64,000 nt of DNA from DATFCK01 sp963728975 (GTDB lineage Bacteria; Verrucomicrobiota; Verrucomicrobiia; Chthoniobacterales; UBA10450): positions 1,054,001-1,118,000 of the forward strand of contig CAVSMF010000001.1 of NCBI GenBank assembly GCA_963728975.1, written 5' to 3'. The position numbers and the translations under genes are program-made. The notes below the pieces were generated by a model. It was not told the DNA's origin, did no database searches, and saw nothing but the letters and a program-made list of their open reading frames with translations. Shown here one piece after another: positions 8,667-17,803 of the stretch; position 1 is the first letter of the stretch, and the number at the start of each line of letters is the position of its first letter.

Positions 8667-9929
8667 ATGGACGGCCTCATCTCCATCGCCGACTTGGTTC
8701 TGCACCGAAAAGCGGTCATCCTGACAATCTTCGCCGCCACCTATCTCGCCATTGCCATTGGCCGCATCCCGGGGCTGAAGCTGAATCGCGTCGGCATCGC
8801 CCTCCTCGGCGCAATCGCGCTGATGATCTTCGGCGGCGTCAGCACCGATGCGGTCATTTCTTACATCAACTGGCCAACCATCTTCCTCCTCTTCGGATTT
8901 TTTGTTCTCTCAGCCCAACTGCGTTTATCCGGGTTCTATAATAAGGTGGCTAACGGCATCGCCTCCCGACTCGATCATCCCGCCCGGTTCCTTCTTTTGC
9001 TGATGGCCGTGACCGCCGGTCTTTCCGCGGTTCTGAACCACGACATCGTTTGCTTTGTCTTTACTCCCATCGTCGGGGCCGCCCTCCTCCAAAGACAGCT
9101 CAATCCCGTCCCGTTCCTGATCGCGTTGGCTATGGCCAGTAATCTGGGCGCGGCGGCAACCATCGTGGGAAATCCCCAGGACATGATGATCGCCCAGGTC
9201 GCGCACCTGGACTTTGCACATTACCTGCTCTGGTGCGCTGTTCCCGTCCTGGCCGCCTTGGCATTCAGCTACCTTATCATCTGGTTGCTTTCCCGAAGGC
9301 ATCTTCAGGCATCGTTAGGCGCAACCCTGGAACCCGTTCAAAGCGATTATCCATACAATCGCTCGCACACAATCAAGGGCCTGGTGATTCTCGTCCTGGT
9401 CATCGGATTGTTTTTCTCTCCTTTGCCCAAGGAAATTGTCGCCTTGGCCGCCGCCGCCGTCCATCTGGCCAGCCCGAAATTTCGGACCGCCGATTTACTG
9501 AGATTGGTGGACTGGCCGATTTTGATTTTGTTCATGGGACTCTTTGTGGTCACGGGGGCTTTTCAATCCACCGGCTATGGCGACCAAGTGGTGGGATGGC
9601 TCGCGGCCAGCGGCTTTCATCTGAGCGCTCCGGTCAATCTGGCCTTGACCACGGCAGTCCTGTCCAATTTGATCAATAACTCGGCGGCGGTGATGTTGTT
9701 GCTCAAGGTTGTCAACCTCACCCATCCCGCGACCGCTTACATTCTGGCTTTGGCCAACAGTTTCGGCGGCAGCCTGATCATCATCGGGAGTGTTTCCAAC
9801 ATCATCGTGGTGCAACAGGCCCGCGAGCTCGGGGTTCACATCTCTTTTCGCGACTTCGCCCGGCTGAGCGTCCCGGTGACGCTGGCGGGGTTGAGCGGCT
9901 TACTCCTTTGGGTGGTATTGGTCACCTAG
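8667..9929 (+). CDS. ArsB/CitM-type anion permease (SLC13-like)
   Basis: A 420-residue inner-membrane protein with about ten to twelve helices in two homologous halves, of the citrate-transporter-like/ArsB-NhaD superfamily (PF03600). The paired motifs near the hairpins are visible: SAVLNHDIVCFVFTPIV and GNPQDMMIAQVAHL in the first half, and LSNLINNSAAVMLLLKVV and IIIGSVSNIIVVQQA in the second. These asparagine-rich re-entrant loops bind the substrate and cation. The substrate could be a dicarboxylate, arsenite or sodium; no arsenic genes lie nearby, so an organic anion is as likely. Confidence 0.85.
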   Translation: MDGLISIADLVLHRKAVILTIFAATYLAIAIGRIPGLKLNRVGIALLGAIALMIFGGVSTDAVISYINWPTIFLLFGFFVLSAQLRLSGFYNKVANGIASRLDHPARFLLLLMAVTAGLSAVLNHDIVCFVFTPIVGAALLQRQLNPVPFLIALAMASNLGAAATIVGNPQDMMIAQVAHLDFAHYLLWCAVPVLAALAFSYLIIWLLSRRHLQASLGATLEPVQSDYPYNRSHTIKGLVILVLVIGLFFSPLPKEIVALAAAAVHLASPKFRTADLLRLVDWPILILFMGLFVVTGAFQSTGYGDQVVGWLAASGFHLSAPVNLALTTAVLSNLINNSAAVMLLLKVVNLTHPATAYILALANSFGGSLIIIGSVSNIIVVQQARELGVHISFRDFARLSVPVTLAGLSGLLLWVVLVT

Positions 9930-10023
9930 GAGATTGTTGATAAACGTTTGCAGAAAGATTTACCCAGACCGCCAACCAAGCTCAGTTGTAAGAGCGTCAC
10001 CCGACCCACCGGGAAAACATCAA

Positions 10024-12771
10024 ATGGATAAATCGAAACCCAAAATCTCCGCCGAATCTGTCTTATCCGATCGCCGGCCCATCCTTGAGACAATGTTCAA
10101 TCCGAAATCGGTGGCCCTGATCGGCGCCAGCGAATCGCCGGGCGGGGTGGGGCGGGCGCTGCTGGACAATCTTCAATCCTTTCGGGGCTCTGTTTTCCCG
10201 GTAAACCCAAATCGCTCGACCGTCCTAGGCCGGAAAACGTTTCGGTCCGTCAGCGAGATTCGGGAACAGATCGATCTGGCGGTAATCGCGACCCCGGCGG
10301 CAACGGTCCCGCGGATCGTGGCTGAATGTGCCGCGGCCAATGTAAAAGGCGCGGTAATTATTTCGGCCGGGTTCAAGGAGATTGGTCCGGAGGGCGCGGA
10401 CCTGGAAAAGCAGATTCTGGCGAGCCGGGGCCGGATGCGAATCATCGGCCCTAACTGTGTCGGAATCATGCTGCCGCACATCGGTCTGAACGCGACATTT
10501 GCAAAACCGCTGGCCCTTCCCGGAAACATTGGCTTCATCAGCCAGAGTGGCGCGCTTTGCACCGCGATTCTCGATTGGAGCTTGTCGAACCGGGTCGGAT
10601 TCAGCGCCTTCATCTCCATCGGGTCGATGCTGGATGTGAACTGGGGCGATCTCATTTTTTATCTCGGTGACGACCCCCACACCAAAAGCATTCTGCTTTA
10701 CATGGAATCGATCGGCGACGCGCGCGCGTTTCTCTCGGCAGCGCGGGAAGTCGCCCTGGCGAAACCGATTATTGTGATAAAGGTCGGCCGCAGCGCGGCA
10801 GCGGCCAAAGCTGCCGCATCCCACACTGGCGCCTTGACCGGGAGCGACGAGGTGCTCGCGGCCGCATTTCGACGCGTGGGAGTTCTGCGGGTGGACTCGA
10901 TCGGCGAACTATTCGATATCACCGGGCTTCTCGGCAAACAACCTCGTCCGGCGGGACCGCGTCTGGCCATTGTCACAAATGGAGGGGGACCGGGAGTGCT
11001 TGCCACCGATGCTTTGATCGAGAGCGGCGGAAAGCTGGCTGAGTTATCGCCGGACGCGTTGGCAGAGCTAAATAAATTGCTCCCGCCACACTGGAGCCGG
11101 GGCAATCCCGTCGACATCCTGGGCGACGCCGGCGCCGAAACTTACCAAAAGGCGGTCGATATCGTGACCCACGATCCGAATAACGACGGCCTGCTCGTTA
11201 TCCTGGCGCCGCAGGCGATGACCGATTCCAGCGCTACCGCGAAAAAACTGCAAAAATTCGCGAACTTGAAGACGAAACCTTTTCTGGCCAGCTGGATCGG
11301 GGGGAGTTCGGTTGCTCCCGGCATTGCCATTTTAAACGGCGCAAATATTCCAACCTTCGAATACCCGGATGCGGCAGCCAGTGCGTTCTGCGCGATGTGG
11401 CGTTACTCACGGAACCTGGATGCACTTTATGAAACACCTGCGTTCCCCAAAGGCGCAGAGATCGACCGGGTTACGGCGGAAAAAATCATCGGTCAGGCCC
11501 GGCAAACGGGTCGTAAATTACTCACCGAACTCGAATCCAAGAATGTCCTGGCGGCATACGGAATTCCCGTGGTCGAGACAAAGCTGGCCCGAAACGAAAA
11601 AGAAGCGGTTTCGCATGCCGAAAAAATCGGCGGAACGGTGGTGTTAAAGGTTCATTCCGAAATCATCACCCACAAGAGCGACGTTGACGGGGTGAAGTTG
11701 AACTTGCGCGGCGCCGCGTCGGTTAGGCGCGCGTTTCGTGAGATTGAAAGAAATGTAGCGCAACTTTCCAAGTTGCGTTTTAAGGGATCGCGAGTTGGAA
11801 ACTCGCGCCACAATGCCTTTCTGGGCGTGACCGTTCAGCCGATGGTGGCCCTGGATGGTTACGAGCTCATCCTCGGCAGCACCATCGACCCCCAATTTGG
11901 TCCAGTCCTCCTATTTGGCGCCGGCGGCTATTTCGTTGAAGTGTTCAAGGACCGGGCCCTCGGGCTTCCGCCGCTCAACCGGACGCTGGCGCGCAGGCTG
12001 ATGGAGCGAACCCAAATCTACACTGCCCTAAAAGGATTTCGCGGCCGCAAAGCAGTGGGTCTTGATGCCCTGGAGGAATCGCTGGTTCGCTTCAGCCAGC
12101 TGGTGGTCGAACAGCCATGGATCAAGGAGATCGATATCAACCCCCTCCTCGTTTCCGGAGAACATATTATTGCCCTCGATGCCCGCGTCATTCTGCACGA
12201 ACCGGATAGCGACCCGAAAACGCTGCCGCGCTCGGCCATCAGACCGTATCCGGTCGAGTACATCCGCAAATGGAGAATCGACAATCAGCCGGTAACCATT
12301 CGTCCCATACGTCCGGAGGATGAACCGTTAATGGTCGATTTTCATCGGACCCTTTCCGATCGCACCGTTCATCTCCGTTACTTCGGGGTCCTTAGTCTGC
12401 AGGAGCGAACCGTGCACGAGCGGTTGCGCCGCGTCTGTTTCATCGACTACGACCGCGAGATTGCGCTGGTGGCCGATCTCAAAAATCGGGATGGAACGCA
12501 TCGGATTCTCGGTGTCGCCCGATTAGTGAAAGAACACGGGCTGGATGAGGCGGAGTTTGCCATCTTAATCGGCGACCCCTGGCAGGGAAAAGGTCTTGGG
12601 ACCGAGCTGTTGAAGCTGCTGGTGCAAATCGGGCGCAAAGAACATTTGCACCGGATCATCGGCCATATTGCCGCCGAAAACACGATGATGAGACGGGTCA
12701 GCGAAGAAGTTGGCTTCCAGCTTTCGCGCCCCGATACGACGGGTGATTGGAGGGCTGAGATTATTCTGTGA
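10024..12771 (+). CDS. ADP-forming acyl-CoA synthetase fused to GNAT acetyltransferase
   Basis: A 915-residue multidomain protein. It has a CoA-binding Rossmann domain (FNPKSVALIGASESPGG), a succinyl-CoA-synthetase-like flavodoxin domain with SHTGALTGSDEV holding the catalytic His, an ATP-grasp domain (GTVVLKVHSEIITHKSDVDG, then GVTVQPMV and LILGSTIDPQFGP) and a C-terminal GNAT domain (VTIRPIRPEDEPLM, GLGTELLKLLV). This is the Pat/PatZ domain order, so it may acetylate protein lysines as well as or instead of making acetyl-CoA. The start at 10024 is preferred over 9934 because the extension is not family-like. A palindromic repeat is inserted in frame at 11755-11811. The stop overlaps the next gene (GTGA). 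Confidence 0.9.
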   Translation: MDKSKPKISAESVLSDRRPILETMFNPKSVALIGASESPGGVGRALLDNLQSFRGSVFPVNPNRSTVLGRKTFRSVSEIREQIDLAVIATPAATVPRIVAECAAANVKGAVIISAGFKEIGPEGADLEKQILASRGRMRIIGPNCVGIMLPHIGLNATFAKPLALPGNIGFISQSGALCTAILDWSLSNRVGFSAFISIGSMLDVNWGDLIFYLGDDPHTKSILLYMESIGDARAFLSAAREVALAKPIIVIKVGRSAAAAKAAASHTGALTGSDEVLAAAFRRVGVLRVDSIGELFDITGLLGKQPRPAGPRLAIVTNGGGPGVLATDALIESGGKLAELSPDALAELNKLLPPHWSRGNPVDILGDAGAETYQKAVDIVTHDPNNDGLLVILAPQAMTDSSATAKKLQKFANLKTKPFLASWIGGSSVAPGIAILNGANIPTFEYPDAAASAFCAMWRYSRNLDALYETPAFPKGAEIDRVTAEKIIGQARQTGRKLLTELESKNVLAAYGIPVVETKLARNEKEAVSHAEKIGGTVVLKVHSEIITHKSDVDGVKLNLRGAASVRRAFREIERNVAQLSKLRFKGSRVGNSRHNAFLGVTVQPMVALDGYELILGSTIDPQFGPVLLFGAGGYFVEVFKDRALGLPPLNRTLARRLMERTQIYTALKGFRGRKAVGLDALEESLVRFSQLVVEQPWIKEIDINPLLVSGEHIIALDARVILHEPDSDPKTLPRSAIRPYPVEYIRKWRIDNQPVTIRPIRPEDEPLMVDFHRTLSDRTVHLRYFGVLSLQERTVHERLRRVCFIDYDREIALVADLKNRDGTHRILGVARLVKEHGLDEAEFAILIGDPWQGKGLGTELLKLLVQIGRKEHLHRIIGHIAAENTMMRRVSEEVGFQLSRPDTTGDWRAEIIL
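11755..11811. repeat. palindromic double-hairpin repeat inside a CDS (copy 2)
   Basis: This 57-base element starts GTAGCGCAAC and ends CTCGCGCCAC, with two hairpins (CAACTTTCCAAGTTG and GCGAGTTGGAAACTCGC). It is exactly 19 codons and lies on codon boundaries of the acyl-CoA synthetase gene, adding a VAQLSKLR...NSRH segment just before the conserved FLGVTVQPM block. Confidence 0.75.
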
Positions 12772-13754
12772 AAGTCGCTGTTTTCAGCACCAAGAATTAC
12801 GATCGCGAGTTTCTGAACGCCGCCAACAAGTCCTCGCACGCGCTCGGTTTCTTCGAGCCGCGCCTGGGCCCCGAAACAGCGGGACTGGCTGCCGGTTTTA
12901 ACGCGGTTTGTGTCTTCGTCAACGACGTGGTTGACGCCTCCACGATTGAAACACTTCACTCGTTAGGCACCCGGCTGATTGCCTTGCGCTGCGCCGGCTA
13001 CAACAATGTCGATCTTAAAAGGGCGGCCAAACGCGGGATTACCGTCGTTCGGGTGCCGGGGTATTCGCCTTACGCCGTGGCCGAACACACCATCGGGTTG
13101 ATCCTGGCCCTCAATCGCAAGTTGCATCGCGCTTATAATCGAGTCCGCGAAGGCAACTTCGCGCTCGATGGATTGCTCGGATTCGATATCCACGGCAAGA
13201 CCGCCGGCATCATCGGGACGGGCAAAATCGGCACGGTGGCTGCCCGCATTCTGATCGGATTTGGCTGCGAGGTTTCGGCATTCGATCCGGTCCCGAACGA
13301 AACCTGCCGGTCCCTGGGGGTGCGCTACCTGGAGTTGGACGCATTGCTCGCGCGATCAGACATCGTCACCCTGCATTGCCCGCTCACGCCGGAAAACCGC
13401 CACCTGATCGATGCCGGCGCGTTAGAAAAAATGAAGACCGGCGTCATGCTGATTAACACCAGCCGCGGCGCGTTAATCGACACCCTGGCCGTAATCGAGG
13501 CGCTGAAGAGCGGAAAAATCGGCTATCTCGGCCTCGATGTTTATGAAGAGGAAGAGCATATCTTTTTCGAAGACCGTTCCGGCCTCATTATCAGCGACGA
13601 TGTCTTCAGCCGGTTGCTGACTTTCCCCAATGTCATCATCACCGGTCACCAGGCATTCTTTACCCGGGAAGCGCTGGAAAACATCGCCGCCACTACAATT
13701 AAAAACATCACCGTTTTCGAAGAAGGCGGGCGCTCCGGGAATGAAATAAATTAG
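12768..13754 (+). CDS. ldhA: D-lactate dehydrogenase / D-2-hydroxyacid dehydrogenase
   Basis: A 328-residue NAD-dependent enzyme reducing pyruvate or another 2-ketoacid to the D-hydroxyacid. Visible family marks are LRCAGYNNVDL, the nucleotide-binding GIIGTGKIGTVAARIL, the catalytic Arg block INTSRGALIDT, the DVYEEE block with the Glu, and the catalytic His in ITGHQAFFTREAL, a signature of fermentative D-LDH. The GTG start overlaps the stop of the acyl-CoA synthetase gene by four bases, so both are probably translated together. The pairing suggests anaerobic regeneration of NAD and conservation of energy from acyl-CoA. Confidence 0.93.
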   Translation: MKVAVFSTKNYDREFLNAANKSSHALGFFEPRLGPETAGLAAGFNAVCVFVNDVVDASTIETLHSLGTRLIALRCAGYNNVDLKRAAKRGITVVRVPGYSPYAVAEHTIGLILALNRKLHRAYNRVREGNFALDGLLGFDIHGKTAGIIGTGKIGTVAARILIGFGCEVSAFDPVPNETCRSLGVRYLELDALLARSDIVTLHCPLTPENRHLIDAGALEKMKTGVMLINTSRGALIDTLAVIEALKSGKIGYLGLDVYEEEEHIFFEDRSGLIISDDVFSRLLTFPNVIITGHQAFFTREALENIAATTIKNITVFEEGGRSGNEIN

Positions 13755-13863
13755 AAGCTGAATCGGTCAACGCCGCTACCGCGCCGGATAGCCTGGCAAG
13801 AAAAGGCTCGGCTTTAACAAATAATGGATAGTCAGATTTTTCGGTTCAAACGATGGTAGTTTC

Positions 13864-14859
13864 GTGAAACGAGCGACCGCCCGGTTAAAATCGCGGGGAG
13901 ACAAGAAAGAAACCCCGGCAAGCCCGTCTCGTCGTCTGGCCATTCGTCGCATCCTTGTGCCGATTGATTTTTCGGCGGGCTCGCTGGAAGCCGTCGAATT
14001 CGCGTTGCCTTTGTCGAAGCATTTCAAGGCGGAGCTTCATCTGGCTCATGTTTTCGAGCCCGACTATCCTCTCGCCAGCATTCCGCCTGCGCGATTAGTT
14101 ATTCCTGAACTGGAAGTGGACCGCGGCCTTCGGCGCCATCTAAAGGATGTGGCGCAAAAATATGCTGTCGAGCTGCGCCCGGAAAACATCCATCTGCTCA
14201 GGGGTTCGCCCTTTGAAGAAATTTGCAGGCTCGCCCGGGAGGAAGAAATAGACCTGGTGGTCATCGCGACCCGGGGAAACACGGGGTTGAAGCATCTGGC
14301 CCTGGGAAGCACCGCCGAAAGGGTGATTCGATATGCTACCTGCCCCGTATTAGTGGTGCGGAATGTTCCCGGAAAGAGGCGGCCTGATCGCAGGAAGGGA
14401 TCGCAACAGGCCGCCGCTTTTGGCAAGATTCTGGTGCCGATCGATTTTTCCGATTGTTCGATGAGAGGTCTCGCCTATGCGAAAGCATTCGCCCGGGAAT
14501 TCGACGCAAAACTCCTCCTCCTCCATTCGGTGCATCTTCAGTACTATGTCGCCAGTGACGAGTACGCCCGCTACGATTTGCCGAAATTAATGGAGCAAAC
14601 CGAGAAGATCGCCCGGGAACAGCTGCGCGATCTTGTCCGAACGACCACCTGGAACGGCGTTCAGGTTAAACCGTTACTGGAAGTGGGACATGCCGGCGAC
14701 CAGATTTGCGCTCGGGCAAAAGACCAGGGCGCCGATCTGATCATCATCGCGACCCATGGAAGAACGGGCCTAAAGCATGTCTTGATCGGCAGCACGGCGG
14801 AATACGTCGTCCGGCATGCGGAGTGCCCGGTGCTGGTCGTCCCAACCCGGCCGAATTGA
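13864..14859 (+). CDS. universal stress protein, two UspA domains
   Basis: A 331-residue protein starting at GTG with a short basic N-terminus followed by two UspA domains (about 29-165 and 183-328). Both have complete ATP-binding loops: ATRGNTGLKHLALGSTAERV and ATHGRTGLKHVLIGSTAEYV. Both end in CPVLVV. It probably binds ATP and acts in dormancy or low-oxygen survival. It lies downstream of ldhA on the same strand, about 110 bases away, and ahead of a small exported protein. Confidence 0.93.
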   Translation: MKRATARLKSRGDKKETPASPSRRLAIRRILVPIDFSAGSLEAVEFALPLSKHFKAELHLAHVFEPDYPLASIPPARLVIPELEVDRGLRRHLKDVAQKYAVELRPENIHLLRGSPFEEICRLAREEEIDLVVIATRGNTGLKHLALGSTAERVIRYATCPVLVVRNVPGKRRPDRRKGSQQAAAFGKILVPIDFSDCSMRGLAYAKAFAREFDAKLLLLHSVHLQYYVASDEYARYDLPKLMEQTEKIAREQLRDLVRTTTWNGVQVKPLLEVGHAGDQICARAKDQGADLIIIATHGRTGLKHVLIGSTAEYVVRHAECPVLVVPTRPN

Positions 14860-14886
14860 GGGAGGCATCAAAACAGTGAGACCAAT

Positions 14887-15372
14887 GTGAAAAAAATGTT
14901 TCTTAGTCTGAGCGTTGCAGTCTCGGCCGTGTTCTTCACTCTCCCATCGGCGGCAAACGCCGCTCTCCCGGCCCAACCGGGAACAAAACAGCCTCTCACC
15001 TATCGGAATTTGGTGGCCTACTTTAAGGAAGCCGGGTTCCGCGCCACCGAAGTCCAAAAACGCTGCACCGTATTGTTCGAGGGCCAATGGAAAGGCCCCG
15101 CCCTTTACAACTATTGTCTGATTATCGCCGAGAACTCGGACGAGGACATCCAGGTAACATTCTATCTGACCGATGCCCATGAGATGAATTGGGTCACCGA
15201 GTTCCTGGATGCGCCGTTTTTCACCCGAGCCGAGACCGAAAAGCTGTTTGACCTCATGAATTCAGGGCGCGAGGTCCGCGCCAAAAAAATCGGGCGTTAC
15301 CGGGTGGATTTTCACCGATGGGAGCCGCGGCACGCGGTCATTTTGGTGTTTAGCTTTACCCCGCGGGGATAG
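14887..15372 (+). CDS. small exported protein of unknown function
   Basis: A 161-residue protein with a clear signal peptide (Lys-rich start, hydrophobic core, cleavage after a PSAANA-type site near residue 25). The GTG at 14887 and the ATG at 14896 both give a workable signal peptide. The mature part is mixed alpha/beta with YRNLVAYFKEAGFRATEV near its start and a Phe-rich end. Two Cys (in KRCTVL and NYCLII) could form a disulfide. I do not recognise the family. It may be cotranscribed with the upstream Usp gene, 27 bases away. Confidence 0.75.
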   Translation: MKKMFLSLSVAVSAVFFTLPSAANAALPAQPGTKQPLTYRNLVAYFKEAGFRATEVQKRCTVLFEGQWKGPALYNYCLIIAENSDEDIQVTFYLTDAHEMNWVTEFLDAPFFTRAETEKLFDLMNSGREVRAKKIGRYRVDFHRWEPRHAVILVFSFTPRG

Positions 15373-15435
15373 CTCGGGCAGCCTGGCGGATCTTAGCGCC
15401 AGCTGGCTGCCGTATCTCCTCTGTCAGACCTCGCC

Positions 15436-15462
15436 GGTTTCCAGCTGTTCACAAACTGTTTC
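15436..15462 (+). repeat. 27-base direct repeat, left copy
   Basis: GGTTTCCAGCTGTTCACAAA plus CTGTTTC matches the copy at 24017-24043 at 23 of 27 positions in the same orientation, and a TGTAAG-CGG element follows in both. The two copies bracket the accessory segment. Confidence 0.4.
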
Positions 15463-15532
15463 ACTGACAGCCGGGTTATGTAAGCGGCTAACCTGGGAGC
15501 TATTCCAACCCAAACCCCAACCTGGAACAATC

Positions 15533-15801
15533 ATGGCGACGAAATTGCAGGTGACTTATATCAATAAGACCGACCGACTCGATCCAACCAGCGAATCAAA
15601 AGCATCGGTGGTCATCGCTGGAAGCAGAGTGAAGATGAGGCAATCAGCTACATCGAAAACAACGTCTATTGTTATTACATCAATCGCGGCGGCTCCGATA
15701 TACGCATCATCGTCGCCCTGCGGTTCGGTCATAAATATCTAAAGACCGAGATCGATGAAGAAGAGCCCGACCATCTGCTCATTCTGCCGGAATGTTCCTG
15801 A
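15533..15801 (+). pseudogene. DUF3892 family protein, single-base frameshift
   Basis: The N-terminus MATKLQVTYINKTDRLDP matches the start of the small DUF3892 family. The rest of the family (RIKSIGGHRWKQSEDEAISY, then YYINRGGSDIRII and HKYLKTEIDEE, ending in LLILPEC and a stop at 15801) is found in another frame from 15592. One base is missing between 15581 and 15591. The 269-base span equals 90 codons less one base. The function of the family is unknown. All the other residues look family-like, so decay is recent or the indel is a sequence error. Confidence 0.8.
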
Positions 15802-15824
15802 CTCGATATTCGAGCGCTGCGTCT

Positions 15825-16964
15825 CTAGGGCGTGACAGTTTCTCGCCCGGTGGCGCTGCGCCATTTCGCCTTAAAAATCGCCTGCTCCGGCGTGCCGATC
15901 GCGCCTCGATTGGCCACCAGATCGCTGACAACCCGCCTGGCTACTGCACGCCAATCGAATTCGATCGTGTCAAAAGAGCCGCTTAAAGACCGCTCGATTG
16001 GCAAATCCACCTCGCCTTCCAGAAACAGGATGCGCTTGCCCCGCGATAGATTCAACAAGCCTGCGACGCCTTTATCAGTAGAGGAGACAACGGATTGTGA
16101 CGACATAAATATGATCCCGCGGTCTCGCCAGTTTGCTTTCGGTAACGATCCATTTAACCCGGCTGCCCCGATCTCATGAGAGGTGAACGAAATGCTCGCA
16201 TCGGCTAAAGCGACTTGAACCATCCGCGCCGTGCCCGCTAAAGCCGATTGCTGATCGTGGATGAGCGCGACTGAGCGAATGCCCGCCGTTTTCCAGCCAG
16301 CCAAACCTTCTACCAGCGCGCTTTGTCGGCTGGCGAAGTAGCCGGGTTCGCCGTTTATCGGCATTCCATCGTGGATCGTGATTGACCTGATTCCCCGGTC
16401 CCTTAGTCGCGCGACCGCATTGGACACTCTGGGCGAAGGCGTTAACCAGATGGCGATGTCGACTTTGTAATCAAGCAGGATGTCTGTGAACTTTGGCGAC
16501 TCCGGAAAGCCGTTGTCATAAAAAACCAGCTGCGATCCGAAGCGATGTTTCCAAAGCGTTTGTTGAATCAACCGAAAGAACCTTCTGTAGCCGGGAACGA
16601 TGGCAAATGCGCGAAGCGAAACCGGTAAAGCGATTAAAGCCTTGAGCCTTATATCTTTGTCGACTTTCAGCGGCTCAATGATGGTCTTCGATCCCCAGAT
16701 ACTGCCCAGAACCCCCTCCGTCTTCAGCTGCCCATACAGGCGCGTTACGGTGGTCGGAGCCAGGCGGTAATGCCTGGCTACGGCGCGAATCGAATAGAAC
16801 GGGCGCCCAGCCGATTTCCGGCTTTCAAGGGCTGCTTGCCGCAATAACCGCAGCACCAGGCCAATCTTCTCCGTAGCCCGGCTGTCGGAAGGCAAAAACG
16901 ATCTCAACGCAGGAAGGCCCACCGCCGAACCCGCCCTGCCATTTTCGTGGAATGCTCGTGCCAT
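15825..16964 (-). CDS. GntR-type winged-helix regulator with LacI-like sensor domain
   Basis: A 379-residue regulator. A winged-helix DNA-binding domain is visible at about 35-95 (SIRAVARHYRLAPTTVTRLY, then LKTEGVLGSIWGSKT). The remaining 270 residues look like the periplasmic-binding-fold sensor of LacI proteins (alternating strands such as VDIAIWLTPSP and SVALIHDQQSALAG). The ligand is not evident. It is transcribed away from the sigma factor gene across about 95 bases, so it could control both itself and that operon. This GntR/LacI hybrid layout is common in the Verrucomicrobiota, where such proteins often sense sugars. Confidence 0.8.
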   Translation of the reverse strand: MARAFHENGRAGSAVGLPALRSFLPSDSRATEKIGLVLRLLRQAALESRKSAGRPFYSIRAVARHYRLAPTTVTRLYGQLKTEGVLGSIWGSKTIIEPLKVDKDIRLKALIALPVSLRAFAIVPGYRRFFRLIQQTLWKHRFGSQLVFYDNGFPESPKFTDILLDYKVDIAIWLTPSPRVSNAVARLRDRGIRSITIHDGMPINGEPGYFASRQSALVEGLAGWKTAGIRSVALIHDQQSALAGTARMVQVALADASISFTSHEIGAAGLNGSLPKANWRDRGIIFMSSQSVVSSTDKGVAGLLNLSRGKRILFLEGEVDLPIERSLSGSFDTIEFDWRAVARRVVSDLVANRGAIGTPEQAIFKAKWRSATGRETVTP

Positions 16965-17059
16965 CGAAGTGTACTACGATCTCCTGAGTCCGAAGTTGTG
17001 ACCTTTTGGGCCGGCAGTTTTTTCTTGAGTAAAGATTTCGGTTTAAGCACGCTCAACGC

Positions 17060-17800
17060 GTGAGATCGACGTTGGCCGCCCCGGGGCGTCCCAGACCAGA
17101 ATATTTTCCGTCCACCCACTGGAGCCTAATTTTTGAGGCGCGCGGGAATAGCTCGGAATCTTCGGCCGGCGGAGCTCTCGGTCAGCTTTGCCAGATGTAT
17201 TGGCGGCCTATTTTTGGATTTATTTCACGGCAGGGTTATCCGCCCAGCGAAGCGCAGGACCTCGTCCAGGAGTTCTTTCTCGCAATCTTCCAAGGCAAGC
17301 TGGTGGCTTCCGCAACCCCCGCTCGCGGACGCTTCCGATCACTGCTGCTCAAATCGCTGAAGAACTTTCTGGTCGACGCTAAAATTGCCGCCGGACGCCA
17401 AAAACGCGGTGGCGGTTTTGCTTTCGTCTCGTTGGATGATTTGAATTTGCAGCTTCCGGCGTCCTGCCCGCCCGACGCCTTGTTCGATATTCAGTGGGCC
17501 GTAACCATTGCCGAGGAAGCGGTGCGGCGGCTCCAGGAAGAGTGTGAGAGCAAAGGGCAACGTTGGCTCTACCAAGCACTTATTCCCTACCTGGACACCG
17601 ACCGTGCGGAGATTTCCTACCGCATGGTTTCAGCGGAGCTCCGGATGCCGGAGAAGACCGTAAAGCACCTCCTGCACGAATTCCGCAAGCGATTCCGTAG
17701 TCTGCTCAGAGAAGAAGTGGCAAAGACCATCGAGAATCCGGCGGATGTCGACGACGAGATTCATTATCTGTGTGAAGCTCTGGCTTCGGCGTCCGTGTGA
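17060..17800 (+). CDS. ECF-like RNA polymerase sigma factor
   Basis: A 246-residue sigma factor of the group that Planctomycetes and Verrucomicrobia pair with Ser/Thr kinases. Marks are the N-terminal STHWSLIFEA motif, region 2 around YWRPIFGFISRQGYPPSEAQ and DLVQEFFLAIF, and region 4 helix-turn-helix around ELRMPEKTVKHLLHEFRKRF. It starts at GTG. The kinase gene begins three bases after its stop, so the two form an operon. The likely role is to turn on a regulon when the kinase is active; the target promoters are not known, but the neighbouring small-peptide and oxidase genes are good candidates. Confidence 0.88.
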   Translation: MRSTLAAPGRPRPEYFPSTHWSLIFEARGNSSESSAGGALGQLCQMYWRPIFGFISRQGYPPSEAQDLVQEFFLAIFQGKLVASATPARGRFRSLLLKSLKNFLVDAKIAAGRQKRGGGFAFVSLDDLNLQLPASCPPDALFDIQWAVTIAEEAVRRLQEECESKGQRWLYQALIPYLDTDRAEISYRMVSAELRMPEKTVKHLLHEFRKRFRSLLREEVAKTIENPADVDDEIHYLCEALASASV

Positions 17801-17803
17801 GAT

